Assembly: GCA_001302245.1 (NCBI GenBank)
Contig: LGYU01000010.1
Span: 248,001 to 312,000, forward strand
Direction: 5' to 3'
Length of the DNA stretch: 64,000 bases
DNA from: Chitinophagaceae bacterium PMP191F
GTDB lineage: Bacteria; Bacteroidota; Bacteroidia; Chitinophagales; Chitinophagaceae
Position 1 is the stretch's first letter. Each line of letters opens with the position of its first letter. Positions 38,056 through 47,400 of this stretch are shown piece by piece. A program made the position numbers and the translations under genes. The notes below the pieces were generated by a model. That model was not told where the DNA came from and ran no database searches. It worked only from the letters and a program-made list of their open reading frames with translations.

Positions 38056-39457
38056 GGATCAATCGCAATGTTTTTTCCAGCACTGCATCACGGTGATGAA
38101 TAATATCTTCTGCTGTTGGCACTACCACATGTTCCGGCACAATACCCCTGCCTTTCGGGTAATTACCTTTCAGAAGCATGTGATAACGCAGCAACGGCAC
38201 CCCCAGGGTAAGATGTGTATTGGGTAGCCTTACAATAGCAAAGCCTCCGCTGTTATTGCCCTCAATGGTACCACCGCTTTCCTCTCCAATGAATATGCCA
38301 CGGTGCTGCTCTCGCACCACTGCACCAAACTCAGACGTTACTGAAAAGCTCAGCCCGTTGATCAGCACATACAATTTGCCGGTATAAGGTTTTGCCTGTG
38401 GAGATTGCATACCTAAATTGGGATGCATGGTAAATACATATTCATCACCTTGTTTTTTGATGAACGCTTTCAGCTGATCATACCCGTCAGGCAGTGTTGC
38501 GTATTGACGGAAACTCAGCGGCTGGTCCGATACTACGGTCAACCGGTCATAATAATGAAAAGGCTGCCCCGTCAGCCAGGCGTATAACAATACGCCCCAG
38601 CGGTCCATCCCCCCTTCATTATCGCGCAGATCAAGTACCAGGTGTTTCGTTCCGGCAGCTTCTATCTGTGCAAAAGACCGTTGCAGTACCTCTTCAAAAG
38701 CAGGTGTATCCGCCGCGGGCATAAACACCGGTATACGTAATAATGCAATGCTGTCTGCAGGAAACGACAAACGGATACTTTCTGTTTCCGGTACTTTATC
38801 GCGCTCAATGATCGTTTTGGCATCCACTGCCGCCAGGCGCGCTGTTTTCACCGCACCTTTTGCTACTCTGTATCCAACTGTAAACTGGCCGCTTTCACCA
38901 ATAAAGCTTACATAATAACCGGCAAAATGATCGCCCAGCATCCGCCACCTTGAACTCTCCACCACGCCGTCTTCCAGTATTTCACCTAATAGCTGTTGTG
39001 AAACACCAGCCATATTTACTCCGTTGATACTTGTTACTTCTGCACCTGCAGGTATGTTATTTTCTCCATACGCATATTGTACGTATGCTTTTTTATCCCG
39101 GAAAAACAACCTGAGTGGAAAAAGTCCCTGCGCATGAAAGGCAAACAGATCATCAGGTTTGCCGTTCCGGTGCCATTTGGTATGACCACACCCGATGGCT
39201 GCCACCAGCGGATTCAGTAACCGGTAGAACGCTTCTTCCGGCATCGGTTGCTTTATCTGTTTTTCAATGGCCGCAAAACGTGCATCAAAATAAGCCTTGT
39301 CATGATACACATACAGACCCGGATGCGCCTCGGTAAGTGCCGCACGGAAAACAGCCAGGTCCTGTTTCAGTTCAGCCACGCTAAACAATGCCTTTTCCTG
39401 CGCGTGCATATTCAACGCCAACAACATCCACGCCAGAACAGATCCAAAACTTTTCAT
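38045..39457 (-). CDS. S41-family (tail-specific protease-like) secreted peptidase
   Basis: The protein has 470 residues with a signal peptide ending ALNMHAQ. The N-terminal helical part (FRAALTEAHPGLYVYHDKAY, GCGHTKWH) is followed by a PDZ-like segment (PAGAEVTSINGVNM) and the S41 core: LDLRDNEGGMDRWG, then LINGLSFSVTSEFGAVV with the likely nucleophile Ser, and GEESGGTIEGNN. Bacteroidota have many such exported S41 proteins of unknown substrate. The AraC-type membrane regulator lies 64 bp upstream on the same strand and a 36-residue membrane protein overlaps its 3' end, so the three may form an operon. Confidence 0.9.
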   Translation of the reverse strand: MKSFGSVLAWMLLALNMHAQEKALFSVAELKQDLAVFRAALTEAHPGLYVYHDKAYFDARFAAIEKQIKQPMPEEAFYRLLNPLVAAIGCGHTKWHRNGKPDDLFAFHAQGLFPLRLFFRDKKAYVQYAYGENNIPAGAEVTSINGVNMAGVSQQLLGEILEDGVVESSRWRMLGDHFAGYYVSFIGESGQFTVGYRVAKGAVKTARLAAVDAKTIIERDKVPETESIRLSFPADSIALLRIPVFMPAADTPAFEEVLQRSFAQIEAAGTKHLVLDLRDNEGGMDRWGVLLYAWLTGQPFHYYDRLTVVSDQPLSFRQYATLPDGYDQLKAFIKKQGDEYVFTMHPNLGMQSPQAKPYTGKLYVLINGLSFSVTSEFGAVVREQHRGIFIGEESGGTIEGNNSGGFAIVRLPNTHLTLGVPLLRYHMLLKGNYPKGRGIVPEHVVVPTAEDIIHHRDAVLEKTLRLIHGK

Positions 39458-39521
39458 ATATTTTTTATGGCAAACCTAACGTGCTGCGAAGGTGATACCG
39501 CCTCAGCCGACAGGCTCATAC

Positions 39522-40838
39522 CTATTGAGACAAGGATTTGAGGTATGCCGACGGCGTCATACCTGTATGTTTTTTGAAAGAAGTATTGAAAGTGGCCTTT
39601 GAATTAAAACCACAGTCATAGGCAATGCCCAGGATACTGAGTTTCCGTAAAGCAGGGTCAGCCAGTTTTGCCTGTACTGCCTTTACCCGGTAGCTGTTGA
39701 TAAAATCAAAAAAGCTGGTGCCGAGTTGTGCATTGATCACCTGGCTCAGGTGATGGCGGTTCGATTCCAGTTCCGTTGCCAGGGTATAGATCGTCAGTTC
39801 TGGTTCCAGGTAAGGCTGCGCTTCTTCCATAAACGTTAGTAATCGTGCCAGCAGTATTTCAGTGGCCGCTGCATCCAGACCTGATTTTGCGTACTTACGT
39901 CCTCCGTCTGGTTCTGTTGTATCAGATGCCCCCTCAATACCGGGATTGTGCGTACCGGCAGTATGCTGATTGTTCATTACAGCAGTAATCTGCAACATTT
40001 CAGCAACCGGCATCATCAGTTCGCTGTCTGCAGGCACCACTACAGACGTGGGCTCAACAGCAGCACTGTTCAGTACTGCAGGAGTGGTAAAACGTTTGCC
40101 TTCCAGGTTGAATAAAGCGGGTTGTGTAATACTTTTATATGCCATCCAGTACAACGCCAGTACAATGATGGCATAGTTGTAATGATAGATATCTGTCAGC
40201 AATGGAATATTCCATTTGCGGCCATAAAAGCCCAGCGCTGAAATAATAAGTATTGTCAGTACTATATAAATGAACTGGCGCAGCCACTGAAACTGGTACA
40301 GGCTGATCTCTGAATGTGTATCTGCCAGCTCACGACGATAACGCTGCAGTTGACGTAACGACAACAGCAGGTAAGCCAGTGTCCAGGGAATGGAGAACTG
40401 GTTCATCCATCCAAAATCAAATACGCTCAGTGCCTCAAAATCATCCAGCAATGCACGTTTATCATCCGCAGATTGTACAAACCAGGGCAACAGCAATACG
40501 AAGTATACTGCAAAAGGAATAAAATTCAACAGGTCGCGGTTGCGAAACCGTGGCTGCCGGGAGGTTAAATAATAAGTGAACAGGTAGATCAACGGACCAA
40601 ACATAGTAGGCAGTACCCACGATATACGGCTCAGGTGCGGATACGTCATGAAGAACGACCGTGTGTCGAACGCATTCAGCAGGGCCTGAAAGGAAGCCAG
40701 CAACATGAATATAATCAGCAGTACCGCTACTACTGTATGTTTCCTTTTGGTCAGTAACAAAAAGGCGAACATACTGGTATTGATCAAACCAGCCACTACA
40801 AAATATTGAAAAAGGGCTCCCGTATTCATGTAAGGCAT
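39522..40838 (-). CDS. Membrane-anchored AraC-family regulator
   Basis: From the ATG at 40838 (MPYMNTGALFQ) this gives 438 residues; the ATG at 40916 adds 26 residues. About seven hydrophobic helices fill residues 1-245 (FVVAGLINTSMFAFLLL, VAVLLIIFMLLASFQALL, FIPFAVYFVLLLPWF, FIYIVLTILIISALGFY). A linker follows, then an AraC HTH at about 325-435 (TIYTLATELESNRHHLSQVI; SILGIAYDCGFNSKATFNTS). Such seven-helix/AraC proteins are common one-component regulators in Bacteroidota. It probably controls the S41 peptidase gene that follows. The signal is unknown. Confidence 0.9.
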   Translation of the reverse strand: MPYMNTGALFQYFVVAGLINTSMFAFLLLTKRKHTVVAVLLIIFMLLASFQALLNAFDTRSFFMTYPHLSRISWVLPTMFGPLIYLFTYYLTSRQPRFRNRDLLNFIPFAVYFVLLLPWFVQSADDKRALLDDFEALSVFDFGWMNQFSIPWTLAYLLLSLRQLQRYRRELADTHSEISLYQFQWLRQFIYIVLTILIISALGFYGRKWNIPLLTDIYHYNYAIIVLALYWMAYKSITQPALFNLEGKRFTTPAVLNSAAVEPTSVVVPADSELMMPVAEMLQITAVMNNQHTAGTHNPGIEGASDTTEPDGGRKYAKSGLDAAATEILLARLLTFMEEAQPYLEPELTIYTLATELESNRHHLSQVINAQLGTSFFDFINSYRVKAVQAKLADPALRKLSILGIAYDCGFNSKATFNTSFKKHTGMTPSAYLKSLSQ

Positions 40839-40916
40839 AAAGAGTTGTGCAGCAAAAATAGAGCATTTTATCCGCAGCAGAATGCTTACAAAAAACGCCG
40901 GCTTCGGTCGGGCCAT

Positions 40917-41583
40917 AGGCCCGGAATATTGGAAGCAAACATTACAAAAAGGCCGCCCGTCCCATAGGGGTAGAATATTTCAATATGATAAAAGGCATAT
41001 GAACACAATACATAAACATAGCAGAGATAACTATGTCAAGATCAGACATACCCTTTTCATATGCCGCTTATGCCATATTTGCCATTTATGCCGCTATTGC
41101 CGTGATTGTACTTTAACCCTTCGCCTTTACCTTAAACCTTACGCCTTCTCTCTCCCACCTTCCTGCGGCTTTCCTGCCCTTTAAAGCGTACAAACTAAGG
41201 GTTGCACGAATAGCGGATGGCCAGCAGCAGGCAGGAAGTCCCCAATCATGGTCATACCAGTTCCGGATTATTGCCCAAACTCAAAGCTCACAGCGCTAAA
41301 CATGTCCAAATAACAGGTCGGGCAGGCATTTTAACATTTCCTGGCTATCTCATGATAAATTGTATACAGACAGACACGCATTCGTGTTTACCGGCTCCGG
41401 AGCTTAATTCAGCGGTGCTGGATTTCTGTTACCTGGTTCCCAATCCCCCATTTCTTTCTCCACTCAAACTTCCAACACCATTTTACCACCAACGGAGTAA
41501 CAGCAGATATTTCCAGGGTACAGATACCGGTTTCCCTCAATAGCGCTACATTTGATACCAATCAATTTGCACCTGTTTTCCCG
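40917..41583. other. Long intergenic region with short-period repeats
   Basis: No conserved gene is seen in these 667 bp between divergent genes. It contains five imperfect 9-bp units with TGCC in each (41061-41105), followed by CCTT repeated every 6-8 bp (41116-41152). The longer plus-strand frame at 41217-41543 has a composition unlike a protein of this genome. Promoters for both flanking genes should lie here but none could be placed. Confidence 0.5.
41033..41116 (+). other. 27-codon frame for a hydrophobic peptide
   Basis: The ATG at 41033 opens a frame reading MSRSDIPFSYAAYAIFAIYA followed by AIAVIVL and a TAA. The peptide would be one short membrane helix with a three-residue rhythm, because the DNA is a 9-bp tandem repeat. 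It may be a small membrane peptide or simply a by-product of the repeat. Confidence 0.25.
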
Positions 41584-42504
41584 ATGAAGCATGCGCTACG
41601 GCATAGTTTAACCGACTACTTTTTATTTGGCAACCTGTTTTACGGGGTCTGTGCTACTGCGTTAAGCATTGAAGCTGCTTTCCAGTTGCAGGTACCTTTG
41701 AACAATCCTGTTTTTTACATGATTCTTTTCAGCGCAGCAACAGTCTATTATACCTATGCTTATATCAATGAGAATTATGTAGACCCGCACAACAAAAGAT
41801 CTGTGTGGTATGCTACCCACCGGAAAACCGTGCTATATTCACAGGTTATCTTCACCATGCTGGCTATTGCCGGCAGTATTTATCTTCTGGTCAGGTATTA
41901 CTATGGGTTTACTATTATACCCTGGAGTCAATGGCTGATAGCGCTGCTTTTTCCCCTGGTAGCTGCCTTTTATTATGATATACCGTTATTGCGTGTATTC
42001 AGTCTGAACCTGCGCCGTACCGGCTGGATGAAACCCTTTATTATTGGTTTTGTATGGGCAGGTGTGGTCACCATTTATCCTATACTCTGGAAAGAAATTG
42101 AGTCTGACACTTTATATCCTTTTGCCATCATGACGGGCTGGCTCATCGTTAAGAACTGGATGTACATTACCATATTATGCATTATGTTTGATATCAAGGA
42201 CTATGCATCCGACAGCAACCACCATGTAAAAACCTTTGTAGTGCGTGTAGGATTACGCAAAACCATTTTTAATATCATCATCCCGCTGGTTATTATGGGA
42301 CTGGCATCGCTGATCCTGTTTGCATTGCTGATGAATTTCAAACCACTGCGGGTGTTGCTGAATGTTCCGCCTTTTCTGTTATTACTGGTTGTGTCCTATT
42401 CCCTGCAGTCGCGCCGCAATATTTTATACTATCTCACCGTCATTGACGGCCTGATGCTGGTAAAAGCCCTGTTTGGCATACTGGCATCTGTACTGGTTAA
42501 ATAA
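41584..42504 (+). CDS. UbiA-like prenyltransferase-family membrane protein
   Basis: The protein has 306 residues with about eight or nine membrane helices (FYMILFSAATVYYTYAYI, QVIFTMLAIAGSIYLLV, WLIALLFPLVAAFYY, VIMGLASLILFALLM). Two acidic loops stand where UbiA enzymes carry their Asp-rich motifs: NENYVDPHNKRS after helix 2 and DIKDYASDSNHHVKT after helix 6. The first is weaker than the classic NDxxD motif, so catalytic activity is not certain. UbiA enzymes transfer prenyl groups to aromatic or other acceptors. It is followed 98 bp later by an aminotransferase gene on the same strand; a shared pathway is possible but not evident. Confidence 0.7.
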   Translation: MKHALRHSLTDYFLFGNLFYGVCATALSIEAAFQLQVPLNNPVFYMILFSAATVYYTYAYINENYVDPHNKRSVWYATHRKTVLYSQVIFTMLAIAGSIYLLVRYYYGFTIIPWSQWLIALLFPLVAAFYYDIPLLRVFSLNLRRTGWMKPFIIGFVWAGVVTIYPILWKEIESDTLYPFAIMTGWLIVKNWMYITILCIMFDIKDYASDSNHHVKTFVVRVGLRKTIFNIIIPLVIMGLASLILFALLMNFKPLRVLLNVPPFLLLLVVSYSLQSRRNILYYLTVIDGLMLVKALFGILASVLVK

Positions 42505-42602
42505 ACAGGCAACTGATATAGTCCGGATTGTCAATTCTGATACTGTTTTACATCTGAAAGTTGTTTTTACTTTGCAGCATACTTACAGCAAAAAGCATTG
42601 CA

Positions 42603-43823
42603 ATGAACACTCAACCTTTCAGTGAGGCAGAGATCCTGGCTTTCAGAAAAGATACCAAAGGCACTACCGCGCTTGTTCACTTCAACAATGCAGGTGCTTC
42701 ACTGCCACCGGATATTGTTACCGATATCATCACTGCCTACCTGCAGGAAGAAATACTAAATGGCAGTTACGAAACAGAAGAGAAGTATCGCCCGCAGTTA
42801 GACAATACCCATACGCTGATCGCCCGCCTGATCAATGCAAACAGCGATGAAATTGCGCTGACTGAAAATGCCAGTGCAGCCTGGGATATTGCGTTCTATG
42901 GCATGAACCTGCGTGCCGGTGATGAAGTGATCACTTCCGAAATGGAATATGCATCCAATGTATTGGGGTTGTTGTATGCACAGGAAAAACATGGTGTTAA
43001 AATAACCGTAATTGCCAATGACGATGAAGGTAATTTTCCATTAACCGCACTGGAAGCGGCCATTACTGCCAATACCAGGCTGATAGCAATAACCCATATT
43101 CCTTCTACAGCAGGTAACGTACTGCCCGCAATTGAAATAGGCCGTATAGCACGACAACACAACATTACCTATTTACTGGATGCCAGCCAGTCTGCCGGAC
43201 AAATGCCCCTGGATGTACAGGCCATCGGTTGTGATCTGTTGGCAGTAACAGGACGCAAATTTCTGCGCGGACCACGCGGCACCGGTTTCCTGTATGTAAA
43301 AAAAGCGTTGCAGCCACAACTGAAACTGGAACTGATGGACGGTTTTACCATTACCAGTATTACCACGCACAATTATACCGTACGCAATGATGCTCGCAGG
43401 TTTGAATGGCATGAAAAAAACCATGCAATTGTACTGGGATTCAACAAAGCAATTGAATATGTATTAAACGCCGGTACAGACAGGATATGGCAACGGGTAC
43501 AATACCTGTCCGGTTTATTGCGCCAGCAGTTACAGGCTATTCCGGGTGTGGTAGTACATGATACCGGTACACCGCTCTGTGGCATTGTTACTTTTACTGT
43601 AACAGGATTTGAACCGGTTGAAATAAAGAACAGGCTGTCGGCCAAACGTATCAATGTAAATGTAGGGCCTGCCAAATCAACCGTTTTCTATATGCACCGG
43701 AAAGCATTGACAAGTGTGGTACGGGCTTCCGTACACTACTACAATACGGAAGAAGAGATCAGCTTGCTGAGTAGTGCAATAAACACTATTATACAATCCG
43801 GTACACTTGCTGCAAATCAATAA
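42603..43823 (+). CDS. Class V aminotransferase-fold PLP enzyme (cysteine-desulfurase-like)
   Basis: The protein has 406 residues from the ATG at 42603; an upstream in-frame start at 42561 is less likely. It is a fold-type I PLP enzyme: NNAGASLPP at the N-terminus, ENASAAWDIAFYGM, the PLP-ring Asp in YLLDASQSAGQMPLDV and the Schiff-base Lys in LAVTGRKFLRGPRGTGFLY (about K219). The C-terminal small domain (about 300-400) ends in YNTEEEISLLSSAI. The sequence resembles SufS/CsdA-type desulfurases, but no Cys active-site loop is evident near the C-terminus, so a desulfurase, lyase or EgtE-like C-S lyase function are all open. Confidence 0.82.
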   Translation: MNTQPFSEAEILAFRKDTKGTTALVHFNNAGASLPPDIVTDIITAYLQEEILNGSYETEEKYRPQLDNTHTLIARLINANSDEIALTENASAAWDIAFYGMNLRAGDEVITSEMEYASNVLGLLYAQEKHGVKITVIANDDEGNFPLTALEAAITANTRLIAITHIPSTAGNVLPAIEIGRIARQHNITYLLDASQSAGQMPLDVQAIGCDLLAVTGRKFLRGPRGTGFLYVKKALQPQLKLELMDGFTITSITTHNYTVRNDARRFEWHEKNHAIVLGFNKAIEYVLNAGTDRIWQRVQYLSGLLRQQLQAIPGVVVHDTGTPLCGIVTFTVTGFEPVEIKNRLSAKRINVNVGPAKSTVFYMHRKALTSVVRASVHYYNTEEEISLLSSAINTIIQSGTLAANQ

Positions 43824-43935
43824 AGCAGTATTTTTCACCGATACGTTTCCGGTTAATTTCCAAAGGTTTAATAACAATACATGTACGGTATAAGGCATTG
43901 ACCGCTTTTTAAAGAATACTGGCTATATTCGCAGT

Positions 43936-44313
43936 GTGAAAAAAGCATGCGTTCACATATTGCTTTTTATTCTGTTCCTGAACAACACTTCATGGAGCCA
44001 GGTATTTAAACTGCCTGCACTGGTTACACATTATATTGAACATCACCAGCTTGATCAAAACGTAGGGGTTATAGAGTTTTTGTCCATGCATTACTGGGGA
44101 CATGACCTGGACGATGATGATGAGGATAAAGACAACCAGTTGCCCTTTAAAAAAGTAGATAGCCACATTTGTCTGCAGGTCGCTATTCCGGTTGCAAAAC
44201 CCGCTATTGAAAAACAGGAACTGCCTGTTATTAAAACAATACAGCCCTTATTACAGGATGGAACACCTTCCAATCCTGCCCTCTCCTCTCTTTTCCGTCC
44301 CCCCCGGGCATAA
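43936..44313 (+). CDS. Small His/Asp-rich periplasmic protein of metal efflux operon
   Basis: The protein has 125 residues starting with GTG; the signal peptide ends LNNTSWSQ. The mature protein begins VFKLPALVTHYIEHHQLDQN and contains a striking acidic/His patch (MHYWGHDLDDDDEDKDNQLP). Similar small proteins, usually unnamed, precede CusA-like pumps in Bacteroidota. The His and Asp cluster suggests binding of a divalent metal in the periplasm, perhaps as a sensor or metallochaperone (inference). It is 170 bp before the RND gene on the same strand. Confidence 0.75.
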   Translation: MKKACVHILLFILFLNNTSWSQVFKLPALVTHYIEHHQLDQNVGVIEFLSMHYWGHDLDDDDEDKDNQLPFKKVDSHICLQVAIPVAKPAIEKQELPVIKTIQPLLQDGTPSNPALSSLFRPPRA

Positions 44314-44483
44314 TCATTCCATCCTGCAGTATATACATTGGTTCTGCCGGAACTGATGCTCGCTTTGTTATGAACCTTTTTCAGGAATCAGTTGACCGGC
44401 CGTACCGGTTGCCTGTATTTCCGCAAAAAGCGCCTGTATATTTCTTATACAGCGCCATTTTACATAAGAACAATAGAAGAATC

Positions 44484-47400
44484 ATGTTAAATAAGATCAT
44501 TGGCTTTTCCGTAAAGAACAAGCTGATCATTGGGCTGTTTGTAGTTGGCCTGGTTGGATGGGGAGCTTATGAAGTAACCCGTCTTCCCATTGATGCCGTA
44601 CCAGATATTACCGATAACCAGGTACAGGTGCTCACGGTTTCACCATCACTGGGTGCACCTGATATTGAACGGCTTGTTACATTCCCTATAGAACAATCTG
44701 TCAGTAGTATTTCCGGCCTGAAACAGATCAGGAGTTTTTCACGTTTCGGGCTATCGCTGGTCACCATAGTATTTGATGATGCTACTGATGTGTACTGGGC
44801 CCGGCAACAGATCAGTGAAAGATTACAACAGGTTACCCGCGATATACCACCCGGTGTGGGTACACCTGAAATGGCTCCTGTATCAACAGGTCTGGGTGAA
44901 ATATACCAGTATGTAGTTCGTCCGCTGAAAGGTTATGAGGGCAAATACAATGAAATGGAACTCCGCACCATCCAGGACTGGATCGTTCGTCGCCAGTTGC
45001 TGGGCACACCCGGCGTGGCAGAAGTATCCAGTTTTGGCGGTAAACTAAAGCAATATGAAATTGCCGTGCGCCAGGAACAACTGAAGGCCTACAATATTAC
45101 CATTGCTGATATTTTTGATGCACTGGAAAAAAACAACCAGAACACCGGAGGTGCCTATATTGAAAAAGGCCTCACTGTATTATATATACGCAGTGAAGGT
45201 TTAACATCGGCTATTGAAGACATTCAAAAGATCGTTGTAAAAATTCTCCCCAACGGTATGCCTTTGCTGATGCGGGATGTAGCCATCGTACAATATGGTA
45301 ATGCTATCCGCTACGGTGCTATGACCTACAATGACAAAGGTGAAGTAGCCGGTGCAGTAGTAATGATGCTGAAAGGTGAAAACTCTTCTGCTGTTATTAA
45401 AAGAGTGAAGAAAAGGATTGCAGAAATTCAGCAGATGCTACCCGAAGGGGTGGTAATTGAGCCATTCCTGGACCGGACCAAAATGGTGAACAACGCCATC
45501 AAAACAGTAGAGACCAACCTGGTGGAAGGTGCACTGATCGTTATTTTCGTATTGGTGTTTTTCCTGGGCAACCTGCGCGCCGGTCTTATTGTGTCCTCTG
45601 TCATTCCGTTATCGATGCTTTTTGCCATCATTCTCATGAATAAATTTGGCGTAGGTGGCAACCTGATGAGTCTTGGCGCTATTGATTTCGGATTGATCGT
45701 AGACGGCTCGGTGATAGTTGTGGAAGCCATCCTGCATCGTTTTACCCATTCCAAACATTTCCGCAACATTACCCAACTCAGCCAGGCAGATATGGATGCA
45801 GAAGTAGGCAAGTCTACCAACTCCATGATTAAATCTGCTGTGTTCAGCCAGATTATCATCCTTATCGTATACCTGCCCATCCTGTCATTACAGGGTATTG
45901 AAGGAAAGATGTTCAAACCCATGGCATATACTATTGCTTTTGCCATTTTCGGCGCTTTCATTTTGTCTGTAACCTATGTACCCATGATGGCGGCATTGTG
46001 TCTTAATAAAAAGCTGAAACACCACCATACCATTACCGATAAACTAATGGCATGGCTGGAAAGAAGATATCAGCCATTATTACAGCGTTTACTGGTATTT
46101 CCCAAAACCATTATTGCTGTTACGCTGGCGCTGTTTGCTGTTGCAATTATGATACTGGGCAGAATGGGTGGCGAGTTCATACCTCAACTGGAGGAAGGTG
46201 ATTTTGCAGTTGAAACCAGGTTGCTGACCGGTAGCAATCTTAACAATACCATCCAGTCTACACAACAGGCATCACGTATACTGCTGAACAGGTTTCCGGA
46301 AGTACAGAAAATAGTCACCAAGATCGGCAGTGCTGAAATACCTACCGACCCCATGCCCTTTGAAGCGGGTGATATGATGGTGATATTAAAGGATAAAAAA
46401 GAATGGACATCTGCCAAAAGCTTTCCTGAACTGAGTGCAAAAATGACAAAGGCCTTAGAAGAAGTACCGGGTATTACAGTAGGTTTCCAGTTCCCGGTGC
46501 AGATGCGTTTCAATGAACTGATGACAGGTGCCCGTCAGGATGTGGTGTGTAAAATATTTGGTGAAGACCTTGATTCACTGACCAGTTATGCTCATCGCTT
46601 AACAGAGATCATGCGGACGGTGAATGGTGCTACTAATATTTATGAAGAACGGGTGACAGGTATGCCACAGGTTGTGATCCGTTACAACCGTGATGGTATG
46701 GCCAGGTATGGACTGAATGTAAGCGACATCAACCGCATTGTAAATACGGCCTTTGCAGGCCAGGTAGCCGGACAGGTGTATGAAGGTGAAAAACGTTTCG
46801 ATATGGCAGTGCGGCTGGCAGGTGATGCACGTAAGAACATGGCAGATATAGAGAACCTGATGGTACCTACAGCACAGGGAACACAGATACCCCTGTCTAT
46901 GGTAGCCGATATACAGGAAATTGAAGGCGTGAACCAGATACAACGTGAAAATACCAAAAGAAGGATCATTATAGGTTTTAACATCAATGGCAGGGATGTA
47001 CAGACCATTGTACAGGAACTGCAGCAAAAAGTACAGCAGCAACTGCAACTGGCAAAAGGATATACCATAGTATACGGCGGTTCTTTTGAAAACATGACAG
47101 CCGCCAAAGAACGTTTAAGCATTGTGGTACCTATTGCATTATTGCTCATTTTCCTGTTGCTATACTTTGCATTTAATTCTGTAAAACAAGGTCTGCTGAT
47201 CTATACTGCCATTCCCCTGTCTGCCACCGGGGGTATACTGGCATTATGGATCAGGGATATGCCTTTCAGTATTTCAGCAGGTGTAGGGTTTATTGCATTG
47301 TTTGGCGTGGCCGTATTGAATGGAATATTACTGGTATCAGAATTTAACCGGCTGAAAAAAGAGGGCTGGGATGATATTCATCGCATTGTGATCCACGCTA

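Noticed and set aside
41217-41543. 108-codon plus-strand frame before the UbiA-like gene
   Set aside because: Composition is not protein-like (Pro/Ser/His-rich text without hydrophobic core) and no start context or family pattern is seen.
45428-45961. 177-codon minus-strand frame inside the RND pump gene
   Set aside because: Antisense shadow of a gene with intact transporter motifs.
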